In this document: one piece after another, positions 11,495 through 23,547 of the stretch
How positions within the stretch are numbered: position 1 is the stretch's first letter
Layout: every line of letters begins with the position of its first letter
Origin: Serilophus lunatus
Taxonomy: Eukaryota > Chordata > Aves > Passeriformes > Eurylaimidae
NCBI GenBank assembly: GCA_013399895.1
Contig: VXBA01000151.1
Location: 15,849-79,848 of the forward strand
Direction of reading: 5' to 3'
DNA: 64,000 nucleotides
Program-made: the position numbers and the translations under genes
Notes under the pieces: model-generated
The model's input: only the letters and a program-made list of their open reading frames with translations
Told to the model about the DNA's origin: nothing
The model's database searches: none

Positions 11495-13199
11495 CTCAGT
11501 GATATTGTACCCATAGCTAATCTAGAGTGCTAAGGATTGTTTGAATATTTAGTGATAACAGCTGATAAGGAGTAAGTCGATACAGAGCACTGGCAAATTT
11601 GTGTTTTTAATGATTTAATGTCAATCAACAAAATGTTTTCTTGAAGTTTGAAAATGGCTCAACTTAACAGTCTTTGAGACTCTTCCATGATATCTAGTTC
11701 CCTAATTGATATTGATATATATATATAAACAAAATAGATTTTTTTTGATTTGCAATATGATTGACCATAAATGTGAAAGCTTTTCATTATTCAGAAATTA
11801 TGGGCAAAGGGAAAAACACAGACACATCATTTTACTTCACAGATGTTAAGAAGGAAAATTTATAAATGCTAACAAGTCAGACAGTAGGTTCTTTGTAAGA
11901 TCTAGGAGACTATAAAGGGGTTAAGGGAAGGTTAGGAATGTCTACATTTCATTCTCATGCTCAAATATATAATGATAACATGATAAGGCATTTACCATAC
12001 AAAACAAATAGCTAATGATTATGGTGGCAGTTTCACAGTCAGATAAGAATAGCTGCACATATGATAAACCAAACTCTAGATGAGTTAAATCCCAATGTTG
12101 TTAGAAAAGTAATATTCCAGAAAGCAGAACCCAGAACAACCCAGCAAGATTGTGAAATACAGGCAGAATGATGAGCCTGAAGAGAACCTTGTCTATTTGC
12201 TTCTAAACACTAGGGAGCAACTGGATAAGAATGCAGGTCCTGAGGGAGAGCTGGCTGATGAGGGCTGTCGTGAATGGCCACATCCGTTGAAGATGGATCA
12301 CCATCAGAAATGGAAGGAAGGAGAGCAACAGGCTGAAAATGACAGATTGCAGGAAAGGTAGATTTAATGAGCATAGAAAAGTGTTAGATAAGCCTTCTGG
12401 GAAAGATTAGGAAACAATGACAGATAAAAGAGAAACATCTAATTATAAATTATAACCATCTCGAAAAATTCTTCTGATCAGCAAAATTGCAAGCTACTAA
12501 AGCTACCATAAAGATGAAAGTTTGTAATACATTGTTTGATTTTATCTTTAGTAAAAAAGTAAACTCTAGCTGCGTGGGTATTTTTGTAATAGAAAAATAG
12601 ATAAGATCTCTTACTGTACTAAAAGGAGACCTTTTAATGCAGTGAGAAAACTTAGGTATTTGCTGGATAATCCAGGGTTGGTGAAATCCACTTTTGCATG
12701 CCTAACATACTCAAGAAATAATATCAACAATATTAACATTTTTCCCCCAGAAGTAGGTGACAGGACAAAGGTCTGCTTTTTAAAAAGCAAGATATTAGAA
12801 GCAAGAACAATATAGCACTTCAATTAACTTTTATTTCTTCTGTGCTACAATAACAATTACCCCAAACAGGTGTAAAGACACAGCAGAAAACAAGTGACAT
12901 TAGGTACATGAATTGCTATTTAACAAGAAGTGCAAGCATCTACACTTACGCGAGAATAATCAGTTTTATGAGCATGGTTTAAGGAAACATAGCTAGGCGG
13001 TATTTCCACAGAAAAGGTTCAAGGATTATCTAATATGACTCTTGCACAGGAAAACCAGTGATTTATAAATAGCAGGAAATTTTTTAAACACTCTGCTCCA
13101 TGTAGGCAAGATCTCGCTTTCAGGTTTGTGTTCAGTTCAAGGCTCTGATCTTCAATGAAGTTTAGATGAAAAAAAATTAAAATGCCTAGAGCTCTGGCA
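11495..13199. other. AT-rich non-coding stretch
   Basis: No recognisable gene or transposon. An acidic 69-codon frame at 12152-12361 (many Glu, Gln, Lys) sits in a slightly GC-richer patch at 12120-12370 that I cannot identify. The remainder is AT-rich unique sequence with a short (AT)n near 11716-11728 on the other side of the repeat-palindrome cluster's downstream flank. Confidence 0.5.
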
Positions 13200-13470
13200 A
13201 TGTCACTGATGAGGAGAGGATAAAAGAACAGAAGTTATTCAGAGGTGAGAAGGATGAGAGATTATTCTATAGTAGTCTTCAAACAGATAAAACACCACTG
13301 CAAAGGAAAAAGAAATGAGATAATGCCTTACTTTTTCTCCATAATAGATGCTGCTGAAAATAAGAAGTGTGAATTCTGGAAAGAGAAATTAAGAACACAT
13401 ATAAAATACCACTATCCTCTGCTGGGATATGAGGCTGGACTATGTGACCCTGAAAGGTCCATCTAGCTTT
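13200..13470 (+). mobile_element. Very old CR1/L3-like LINE remnant
   Basis: Faint but ordered resemblance to the end of a CR1/L3-clade element. A segment like '...agtagtcttcaaacagataaaa' (near 13270) corresponds to the ORF2 part encoding the VFKY-like motif. About 160 bases later, 'gaggctggactatgtgaccctgaaaggtccatctag' (near 13430-13466) corresponds to the 3' UTR motif 'ggctggactagatgacct..aggtcc'. The spacing is shorter than in intact copies, which suggests internal deletions. The sequence between is heavily decayed. This is a judgement by eye; an alignment is needed. Confidence 0.5.
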
Positions 13471-16400
13471 ACTTTTTCTCTTACTTTTCATACAAAAATA
13501 AAGCCAAAATTTCCACCACATTACTTGCAGTAGGGAAATTTCAGTGCTTAGGTTGTAGATTAATTTCCACAAAGGAATATTAACAGTGAATTGAGGAAAT
13601 GTAGACTACTCAGCATAGTGATGCCAATAAATTTGCACATGCTTGTGTGTTCCTATAAAATTAGTTACTTCTGTCCATGCATCTATGATGTGAACTTTTG
13701 TGTTAACCACTTGAAACTGAGTACAAGAAACTGGTGGCAGATGATTTTCCATACTTAGGATAAGTGTCACAAATTTGATCAGTAGCACAGATTTTCAAAG
13801 CAAGCTACCAAAGATTAAAAGGTGAATTGTCAGCCTTGGATGTATAAGTTTAAAAATTCAGAGACACAAACTAGTTCACTGTTCAGACCAAGATATAAAT
13901 GTATGTTGACAAGAATGAATTGCAGGTGCGTCTCACACTGAAATGCAAAGCAATAGTACAGGACAGAATGGAAGTAAAAATTACTTTTATCAGAATGCCT
14001 TTTCTTTGTAAATTCACCCTTCAAATTACTTTCCATTTTTCTTCTTTGTATAATTTATTGAGGAAAAAAAAATGGATTTCCACCTGAAAAAAGTAAAGCG
14101 TTATTGTATTTAACATAACTTTTTTTTTTTCCCAAGTGAGCATGTGCTTTAGGAACTTATTAGAAAAAAATGATTGATCCTGAAAAAATACTGAACTCAG
14201 AGCCAGAAGTAAATGGAAGAAGTTCCATGTTGTTCATTACTGTACAAATTCCTGGGACCGTTTCACAGTCCTTTAAAGAAATACGTGTGAAATGATGGGA
14301 TACATCAACTGCACAGCAGCTGAATATCTGGAAGTGGATGTCCTGGTAGATATGGCTTCCACGCTATTCAGTTTTGTCTAAAAATCATGCTTGACACCAA
14401 TAATTTTTTTTTTTTCAGGTATATTTTCAAACTACAGTGTTAATATAATTGGGCAACTGTTCTATTCCATGCAAACAGCCTTCAAAATCTGAGAGATTAC
14501 ATATGCATATAAAGGAAAATCAAGTACTTTTTGCTAGAGTATCTATGATCTAACTGGTTTACATGTCCTACAGTGAATGTGCTCATTTGAATGTGATCCA
14601 AATTAATAGGTTCCATTCATGCAACAAAGAGATTCTGGAATGAGTATTTTGGACTTGATATTCTCAGATATTTAGGTGCATTTTTTTCCCATTTAGCATT
14701 AGGCTGCAAATACAAAGTAAGCATGTGAGTTTGAAAAAAAGTATACTACTTCTAACAACCGAATATTCCAAGAAAAAAAAAAAAAAAAAAAAAGGAAAAA
14801 ACCACAAAACTAACAAACAAACAAGAAAAATAATAACAAAAAAAAAGCTGAATATCTGGAAAGATTGTTCAAGTAACTGCTTAAATAAAAAAAGACATTA
14901 CCAAAATATTTTTGCAAAATGATGAGTGACTCCTGATAGAGAGATTAGGAAAAATAAGACTGCGTTCTGATGTAATCACATCAAAATCTTAGGGCAGAAG
15001 AGCCAATAACAGAAGCCCAAGGTTAATAAAATCTCTTGATGTAGCAATTCCAGACCTTCTAACTGGATTCAAGCAGTAATGCTCAAGGATTAAGAATAAA
15101 TCACCTCCCACAAATATTCTTTTTAAAATTAAAAGGTCCCATAATCTCCAAACAAATGATCTAGTCATTCATGCCTTTAAAATGCATTACAGGAGAGAAA
15201 AATAATCCTTCATTTTTATTAATAAAAGTGTTGAAAATAGATGTGATCTAAGAAAAAAGAAAAAGCCTTTGTATTATATAAACCGTGGGAAGCATATGCA
15301 AGTTGTATACAGATGGGAAAAGTATGAAGTGTGAAATTCAAACCAGAAGTCTCTAGTATCTTTTTTTTTGTTGTTCATCATTTCAAATTGATCAAACCTA
15401 GTACTTTCCAGTGGTAAAACTAAAGAAAACTTAATTATAAAGGAAAAATTGTGAAAATAAATTTCATCTTAATCTGACAATGTACTAGAGCCTAATGGCT
15501 ATGAAAACCACTGCTACACTATGAGTGCTTATCAATTCAAGCCAAAAAATCGCTACTTGAACTAAAAAATAAGCACAGACATACTGGATAAATATCGTTA
15601 AATCCATATTTTATGGTGATTTTTTTCCTTAATTGAAATATTTGGTAATTAAGACAGCGATTATATTTTTGAAACTTTGTAATCAACTTGAACTATTTAT
15701 GTATTTTGTAAATAAATAATGTACAGAAACTTTGTTTTAAAAAATAGGGCAGGGAAGAAAAGAGAACTATAGTTATTAGAGACTGTAGAGACTTTTGCAT
15801 AATTATATAGTTAATTGTTTTGTCAGTCTCAAGACATGCCTCAAGATATGATGCTTAGTGAGAAACAATCCTATCTACTCCTACTCTGTGCTACATATTT
15901 GGTGGTGCAATTTTCAGCCATCTCTTGTGGATGTGTGGATGTCCTGGTAGAAGTCACACCTTTGCTCATTCTAGAACTTTTTACTCTTTTTACTCTAAGG
16001 AAAACACACCTCTATTGGATAATTTTCCTTCACTGGAACCTTGATTTGCAGAAAGTTTTAAAATGGGCCACTTATAGGTTGTCTAGTATGATTTACGTGC
16101 CACGTAATTTAGCTGTTAAACTTGTACTATTTTCTGTGATTTAGAAATAGTTATATAACTTGGGAGGAGTATCCTTCTGATTTGTTCTTAATTTCTTTAT
16201 GTACATAATATTGTTAACAAAAAAAAAAGGCAGAAAAAATTAGATAAGATATGGACTGAAATAAGAAAAAAAATTTATCTGAATGCATTGAAATCATTTA
16301 AGAGTATGGGTTATATTATTATTCATCAAATTTTTTATTCCATGTATTTGTGACCTTATATGTTTTAGGCCCAAGTACTGAACATTGTGCAAACACTTTC

Positions 16401-16979
16401 TAAAATCTTGAAAGGTAATTGATAAGATATAGCAAAAAGATAAGACATGGGCATAAAATATCAAAAATATAAGGAACAAAAGAAATATTGTCAACTTAAT
16501 GTTCAGTAATTTCATGTTTATGTAATATTTTTGGATTTGGCACTGGGATTTGATGTTTTTCTAATATGATTTCTCTTTGAATTTCCCCTCTGAAAGCCTT
16601 CTGTTAATTTTGTCAGCTGTTTTACAGCTATGTACATAATATCAATATTTTATGTATGACAGTAGCAGTATCATAATGAATGATACAACAAAGGGTTGTC
16701 TGGCTCCAAATTAGATAGCACAAAAGCCCTCAGCTTTGTTCCCCATGATGATCCCTCCAGATAAAAAGTTTAGTGTTAGCCTGCTGTAACACCCCAGAGC
16801 TACAAGCTCTACTGGCAATATTATTTTTAAAAATATATTTAAAACTTCAAAAGATTTTGCTCAACCAAACTTTTGCATAACCTTTAGTTCATTATTAACT
16901 TGAAGTCACATAAAGAGAAAATGGTAATGCACTTTTCCAAGAGATTTCTTCTAATTTAGTGAGAAAATAAGTATTTTGG
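13471..16979. other. AT-rich non-coding stretch
   Basis: AT-rich and unique-looking. It contains T runs (near 14120-14129 and 14405-14415), an A21 run with A-rich flank (14772-14847) and a T9 run near 15360. The 109-codon frame at 15815-16144 has a hydrophobic middle but no motif I recognise and no promoter or splice support; I regard it as chance. Confidence 0.5.
14772..14847. repeat. Poly-A and A-rich low-complexity tract
   Basis: A21 at 14773-14793, then AC-rich sequence (AACAAACAAACAAG) and an A9 run. It has no identifiable retroposed gene upstream. Confidence 0.85.
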
Positions 16980-17540
16980 CAAAAGGTTTCAAGAGTAACA
17001 TACAGCCAAAGCAGAAGCATTCCACCCAAAGCACCTAACAGACAAAGCATCCAGTACACAGCTTACTAGAATTCACTTACTGGTTTTAAGTTACACAAAA
17101 GACATTAAGGAAAAGAAAGAGAGATTAAAAAAATAAATTGGGAAGAAGAGATTAGAATAACAATTAAATAGCTACCACTGAAGAATACAGTGCAAGTCAC
17201 ATCATGATAACAGGTCTCCAGAGAAAAGCAAGAATCCCTCTGCTGCAGTATTTATGTGGTCTGGATGGTGTTCCCACTCCTCCCAAGTGAGACATCCAGG
17301 TCACTGACCATTCAGTGCCCTCCCTCCAGGCCAGTGAGGGGTGGTGCAGCCATTCAGAGGCTGCAGGAGGCCTAGTGTGGGAGGACTACCAGGTAAGCCT
17401 TTTTGATTGACAGCCTTTGCCACATGGCATTTGGCAGCCATGTGCCTTCTGTGCATCAGGGCTGCAGGCCACTACCTTCTGTAAGGTTGCAGGCTTGGTC
17501 CTCCCTGCAGGGACCAAGAGCACACCACCCCAACACAGAA
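16980..17540. mobile_element. GC-richer block, possible transposon or LTR remnant
   Basis: An A-rich first half (16980-17180) passes abruptly into a GC-rich second half (17225-17535) rich in CTGCAGG and CCTCC words, then back to AT-rich flank. The layout resembles a minus-strand solo LTR, but I recognise no diagnostic motif and no termini. CAG followed by GTAAGC at 17390-17398 is a near-perfect splice-donor word. A conserved non-coding element or an exon of a non-coding RNA is also possible. Confidence 0.25.
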
Positions 17541-17939
17541 TTGAGTCTGTTCTTATCCAAGTAATTATATAATTTACTAAGATTTAAATCTAGTATCTTA
17601 CACCTGCTCAGAATAAGAAATGTTCTGCTGGTTCACAACATTGGTTATAATATTAGCTGTATCTCAGTGTCATTTATGACTAAATTGGTTTCCTTTACCC
17701 CCTTTTGTTTAAAAGTATCAATACAGAAACTGAGTTTCCTGTACAGAAATAATAGAAAATACCCTTATTTTCCTCCCACTAAGGTCTGTGAAAGTTCTGC
17801 AAGATGTCTCTTACAGAAAAATGAAGATAAATCCCATTATTTCTCGAGGAAACAACAACATAGAGATTTTTCAAATCTGTCCTCTTATAGTGCTCATTAT
17901 TGTTTGCATTAACATCAAGAACTAGAAAACTGAGAACAA
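17541..17939. other. AT-rich non-coding stretch
   Basis: Nothing recognisable. The 81-codon frame 17667-17912 has no motif. Confidence 0.5.
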
Positions 17940-18210
17940 AAGTCACAATTTTCAGTTTCTCTTGGAAAAAACTTTCTGCGCAATGTCAGCTGCCAGCACT
18001 GGAAGCTCCCCCTCCCAGCCCCCTTTCCCTTTTTTAGTTTTGTCAAGAGGCACTCGCCTTTTTAAAATGACACAATGTAGAAGATCATTATCAAATGAAG
18101 CATTCAAGTTTTGATGATCTGTTTCCTCTTAATTGACAACTATGAAAGGCTGTAGTAATGCAGCTGTCAGATTCCTACTTGGTAGTTACCTTCCAGAAAA
18201 AAGAAATTAT
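17940..18210. promoter_or_regulatory. Candidate conserved non-coding element
   Basis: Unique, non-repetitive sequence of mixed composition. It combines a C-rich patch (CTCCCCCTCCCAGCCCCC, near 18008-18025) with dense homeodomain and TALE-type words, including TTAATTGACA (18130s) and GCAGCTGTCAG (18160s). This mixture is typical of deeply conserved vertebrate enhancers, but conservation cannot be seen from one sequence. Confidence 0.22.
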
Positions 18211-21070
18211 TCCATGATTTCCTCCATGCTAGCTAAGTAATTTTCAGGGGACAAAATTGGAGAAAAGAATGCAGTCATAGCTTCTTTCAACTTTATGTAA
18301 ATAACTTATGATCAGGAGAAAAAAATAGGTGAAAAATAATTCATGAGGTTGAATTTCAGCTGATGCTTCTTTGATACTGCAGATGGAGAAGTTCTGCTGG
18401 GAAATTCTATTTCTTATTGTGAGTAGCAATAAGTAATTGACTATTATTTTAATTAAATGATGGCAATCCATGCATTAGAAAAGTTAAAAGCTGAATCACT
18501 CCTGAAAACTGTAGAATATTTGTGTTTGTATGCACCAGCATTCAGTTTAGTTGCTATAAAATATTTTCTGCATTAAATCCTATAGCAAATCCACCTTAAG
18601 TCTTTTCTTTATATGTTATTCTCAAAGTGTATTAATTCAGTAATACTGTCTTTTAGAGAAGAAACTTTTTCATGTTTATTTTCTAAACAAGATTAAACAT
18701 ATTTTGAATGTTAATTGAGGGATTTTTTTGGGGGGGGGTGGTGTTTTTGGGGTTTTTTTTGATTTTTTTTTTTTTGTAAACATTGTAAAACAGTGTAATC
18801 AAAATGACAAAGCAATTATATTCTTTAATAGTAACCCAAATGTTTAATTTGCTGCACTGATAACCAGACCTATTCATTTGCAATCTCAAATTAATCCACA
18901 GCAGTATTGGTGTCCCCGTTTCTGAGATTTTTCTGCTTAAGTTTCTGCCAGTAATTCCTTCTGGGAGATGATACTGTATGTCTTAGGTACTCAGTGTTTC
19001 AACACTTACTGGACAAATTAAAAAAAAGTCTTAGGTACAAACGGCCATGAAGGAACTGCATGAAAATAAAATCCAAATGTGAACACATAGAATAGAATAT
19101 AGAATATAATTTCTAACAGAAAAGTAGTTTATGTGAATGGAGTATAGACATTGTAAAAATACACGGCTCCAACGAAATATCACTTGGGACACGTTCTCTG
19201 CCAGAATATTAACATTCTATCGCAGTGCATGTTTAGTAGTCTTTTTTGGATGTCTTAAGTATAGTACTCTTTGCAAAAGTTATCCGTTTCTGTGATAACA
19301 AAATTGCAGACTGACAAGGGGTTTTCATAAGTAAATAGCTACAAATACATTTTTGCTAGTTAATAGTTCCTTATTTTCCTATATTTATAAATAAATGCTC
19401 CAGAAAATGTTTCAGTTTAATATGCATGATGACATGAGCTCATTCACTTGTAACCATTAAAATAAAGAAGAATCTAGAAAATGTCTCATATTTTCTTCTT
19501 TACAGGTCCTTCTGACTAGACTTTCTTTTTATGAGCTTTCTTCTTGTTAATAGAAATGATCAGAAAACAATCAAATGGGATCTACTGCTCTGTTTTCTGG
19601 TAATATTTGTTCAAATAGAAATATTTATAGCAGTTTACTGGATGTTACAATCATATACTGTCAAAGTATCTCTTGAACATTTTAAAACTTCTGATCTGGG
19701 GCATCACAATTAGGAAGTATGGCTATAAGATTTTCCTGAACAGCCTATATTGAATTATACTTTTTTGTTTATAAGGAAAGTTGGAATGGCGCTCAATCAA
19801 TAGAGCACATGCCCATATATTGAACGAAGGAAAGATAAAATGGTTGTCAAGAAAGTGAACACCATGCATTTCCTACTGATATTAAGCCAAAGATTTTAAG
19901 GAGGAGAGGGGAAAGGAGCAAAATTACTTGTATTGTTAAAATATTGTCAAAAGAGATGCAGTAGCACAAATTCAAACAAACACTATCTAAGGGAAGAAAC
20001 AACATAATCATTATCTAAACAAGCACTTTAGCATATGCCTGGTTTTGGGTGATGATAATGCACTTTGTATATCATCCAAGTACAAAACTAGATGATCTCT
20101 GTGTTCTCCAACAGTCATGTCAAAATTTCACATCAACTTACCCATTTGAAATAATATCTGCTTATTTCCTTCCTGCCATTTAGCCTATTCCTTTTTTAAC
20201 TTGCTTGTGAAGACTGTTTGATCACTATAAAAATGAGAAAGCTGTGAAAACTAGTCTTGTGATTTGACTGCAATATTATGAGTCTTCAAGTCAATTAAAG
20301 AAAATAAATTGCTCAACCATATGCTATGGTATCACTTCCTAATTAATAATATTACAACAGTCTTGCCTTTTTTTTTCTTGCCGTGAGAACAAAAATGTTG
20401 TCAATTCAAAGTCGTATTTAAGCATGTAAGAACAGTCCATAAGCAGCAAAGACTGTATCCGATTGCAAATAACACTGTAAATAGAAAATTTGCAGAAGGA
20501 AGTTGTAATGTTGATACTCACTTGCACAAAAGAAAAGCCTTTCTAATGTACATCAGTAATGATTCTTTCACCTTTACCACATAGTTGTGCTAAGGTTGAA
20601 TTTTTTCTTTAGAGAGTTCTGTTTCCACAGCAGTGTTAAAAATACTTATTTATATTACAGTAAAACATATTTGCATTTTTGGCGAAGCCTGTCATTCAAA
20701 GGTAAAGTGCACTGCTTTGTAATGTGACATTTATGGTTCTCAGAAGTCTATACAAATAGGACTGCCATAACACTGGCTGCTGCCTATCAAGAGCAATATT
20801 GCTTACTGAGGTCAACCAGATATATTACAAGTTCAAGATAAATTTTAATGTTAAGAAACTTCGTAAATGCAATATTTAAAATAACAAATGAACCTCACCT
20901 TTTTAAATTGAAAGACAAAGAAAAATGAAAATGGGTACATTTGAAGGAATATGAAAGAATGCATCCAGGACCTGTTCCTACTTTCATTATCTTTGAGGAT
21001 CAAAAATAAAACATAGATGAAATCAACTGAATTATATCACACTTTCCAATCTTCAGATAGCAGACATTTT
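18211..21070. other. AT-rich non-coding stretch
   Basis: No gene. It holds a G/T low-complexity tract (18722-18775) and AT-rich unique sequence. Frames of 60-75 codons at 18244-18471, 18683-18889, 19531-19713 and 20339-20527 look like chance. A short 'aaaactagatgatctctgtg' near 20083 faintly recalls a CR1 tail but is too short to call. Confidence 0.5.
18722..18775. repeat. T/G homopolymer-rich tract
   Basis: T7, G9 (18730-18738), TGGTG, T5, G4, T8, GA, then T13. It is strongly strand-asymmetric. Confidence 0.88.
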
Positions 21071-21270
21071 ACAGAATCACAGAATCAGAGAATATACTGA
21101 GTTTGTAGGGACCCACAAGGATCATCAAATCCAACTCTTAGCCCTGTACAGGACCATCCCCAAGAGTCACACTATGAGCTCATCCAAACACTTGAACTCT
21201 GTCAGGCCTGGGGTCTTGACCACTTTCCTGGGGAGGCACTTGTTCCAATGCCCAGCCACTCTCCGGAGTT
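21071..21270 (-). mobile_element. CR1 LINE 3' end, octamer-tail type
   Basis: Read on the minus strand it ends in the classical CR1 octamer tail (ATTCTGTG-type units at 21071-21090). Before that come the 3' UTR motif around 'gttggatttgatgatccttgt' and the ORF2 terminal region encoding the sense of 'ggcattggaacaagtgcctccc'. The 5' end is truncated at about 21270. It is more diverged than the three copies carrying the 9-bp tandem and belongs to a different, probably older subfamily. Confidence 0.88.
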
Positions 21271-21413
21271 CAAAGCATTTTAAAAATATTTATAAACGTC
21301 CATGAAAAAAACCAAAATATTTCAGTTTATGTTCAGAAAATAGAAATAGAAATGGCACAATTACAGCTGAGCCTGTTGCCTATTTAGCCTAAAGATAACA
21401 TACAATTGCTTCA

Positions 21414-21494
21414 GAAAAAACAAACAAACGAACAAACCAAAACAACCACAAAACAAAACCTGAACAACCAAAGAAAAACAAACAAAAAACCCCA
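21414..21494. repeat. (CAAAA)n-like low-complexity tract
   Basis: About 80 bases almost entirely of A and C (CAAACAAACGAACAAACC and similar), located about 140 bases beyond the CR1 end. Confidence 0.88.
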
Positions 21495-23317
21495 CTCTAA
21501 AGTACTTTAATATTAAAAAGTACAGTAATATTTAAGGGAGTCCGTGGACAGGGAGAGTTTTTTGGGGTTTATTAGGTGTTGATTTTTTGGGGGGAGAGAG
21601 TTGTTGTTGTAGTATTAATCTTCAAAAGATAGCTGACTATTTAGGTATAATATAATACTGACCAGTGTTCATATTAGAAATTTCTTTTAGCTTGTATGTT
21701 TTACAATTGTTCAAATATCTAATATAACACAAACCTTTAACACAAATCAAATCTACTTAATTATATTATTGTTATTTTTTCTTTCCTGTTCTCTCACTGT
21801 TGTCTCTGCTGGAATCTGAGACTGCAAAACAGACAAGCAGATATGATAAGAGCAAGTGCAGGGCAATTAGCAAGTTATCTTTTTCTGCATACTCTAACAA
21901 AGTCCTACTTAAACTTTTTTTTTTTTTTTAATAAATCTGTGTGGCATAGAAGACTGGAGGAAGGTAATTATGTCATCCTTCTTTTAAGTCAGAACACAGA
22001 GACAGCAATGACTAAACTGGAAATACAAGCAGAGGACAAGCAGACTCTAGGTATAAATAGTCATTTACTGAAACAGAGTAAGAGCAGATAAAATCAGAAA
22101 AATAACTAAACTCCACAAATTGTTCAAGAATCCATGAAGATGATAAAGATTCATAGTTCAAGACTTGTCTGGAAATCATGAGGTTTTACAAAATACTGCA
22201 CAAAATTACAGACATTATGGAAAGTTAGAAGAGAGCACACTGTAGTTAAACTTTCCTCCTCTTCATTCTGTGCCACAGGGAATAAAAAAGGAAGAACTGT
22301 TAAGAAAATATGAACTGCATTTTGCTATAGTGCAAGCCTGCCATATGCAGCATTTATTTCTAAAGCTAAAATCTTTATGGAGCAAGACTTAATGAATTTT
22401 CTGTGTTTTAGAAGAATTTCTGCACAATGCCAATAAAAATATCTTTGCCAAAATAATATAAATTAGAATGTATGAAATTGCAATTTAATGTACCAAAAAA
22501 AGAAAGAAAAATAGCTCAAGAACCTATCAAGGTGACAGCAAGTCAGAACTTTTTTTTTTGTTTGTTAATAGAAAATCTATTTTCTGTAACTCCATGAAGA
22601 ATTTGCGTGACCTATTCACTGCTGGATTTTTTGTAATACGTAATGAGTTTTGTTTTGCTGACTGTTGACTGTTCCCAAAGCATAATTAGAGATTTTCTCC
22701 TGCTGACTCAGTAGAAGAAAGTAGTATCTGGAATCACATATAGCTGTAAAGAAAAAGTCTAATCAGTACTCATGCAGAGATCAGCCACAAGAGTGATGAA
22801 GTCTATGGTTAGTAAGCCCTGGAGGTTTGCTGGTATCATCTTTGCATTATGGTATGATAGGGTTACCAAATCGAAGCTGCATCAGAGGCATACCAAGGGA
22901 TATATTAAACTTTTTCTATTCCCTTTCATCCTAGTAAGATCTTGCTGAAATGAGCATAAATGTACAGTAGCCATTGGTTTATCAGTGTGAACCTGGGGAA
23001 TTTCAAAGTAAATGTCTATTAATAGCAGTAAAATACAGCTATGGGATATGAGGGTCTTCTGAGTCTATAGTGGTTAGTAAAATTTCAATATACTAAAAAC
23101 CAAAAGAATAAATATAGATGTAACGTCCCAATGAAATTAAGCAAAAGCTTGTACATGTGATCATGCAAAATTGCTAATGTACAGAATAGGTACACATAAT
23201 GCTGTTCTCATGAAATTGATCTTTTAATTTGCAACAAGTTGAGCAAATGGGATTCCTCATTTCACTAAATGTGACAAGTATTAAATCCTCCTAAACAAGC
23301 AGCCTCCCATAATGAAA
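21495..23317. other. AT-rich non-coding stretch
   Basis: No recognisable gene or transposon. It includes G/T-rich patches at 21555-21610 and a T14 run near 21916-21929. The 82-codon frame 21843-22091 runs through that T tract and is not credible. Confidence 0.5.
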
Positions 23318-23547
23318 ATTACACACAGAATTACATAGAATTAACAAGGTTGGAAAAGACCATGGAGATCATCAAGTCCAACCTTTACCTAACTTTACAA
23401 CCTATCCAACACCAATCCATCATCTAAACCATCTAGACCATCTAAACCATCTAAATCCTCTCACTAAATTCATCATCCAACCTATCCTTGAACACATCCA
23501 GGGACGGTGACTCAACCACCTCCCTGGGAAGTCCATTCCAATGGGTA
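23318..23547 (-). mobile_element. CR1 LINE 3' end, 9-bp-tandem type
   Basis: On the minus strand it reads from the end of ORF2 (the 'cccattggaatggacttccc' region, 23526-23547) through the stop-codon tandem (23424-23459) to the UTR motif around 'ggttggacttgatgatctcc' and a tail of AATTCT(A/G)TG(TGT) units (23318-23340). It is 5'-truncated. It shares with the copies at 1205-2064 and 59694-59969 both the tandem and the longer tail unit, so the three form one subfamily. Confidence 0.92.
23424..23459 (-). repeat. Four tandem 9-bp units at the CR1 ORF2 stop
   Basis: On the plus strand: CTAAACCAT (23424-23432), CTAGACCAT (23433-23441), CTAAACCAT (23442-23450) and a degenerate CTAAATCCT (23451-23459). 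On the element's own strand, three read Met-Val-stop and the degenerate one reads Arg-Ile-stop. Confidence 0.92.

Noticed and set aside
15815..16144. 109-codon frame with a hydrophobic middle
   Set aside because: The hydrophobicity comes from T-rich codons; no family motif and no supporting context.
19783..19830. 'tggcgctcaatcaatagagcac', reminiscent of a tRNA A-box
   Set aside because: No B-box (GGTTCGANTCC-like) follows at the right distance and no cloverleaf can be formed, so it is not called a tRNA or SINE.
20080..20115. Short CR1-tail-like phrase 'aaaactagatgatctctgtg'
   Set aside because: Too short and lacks the terminal octamers or any upstream CR1 text; could be chance.
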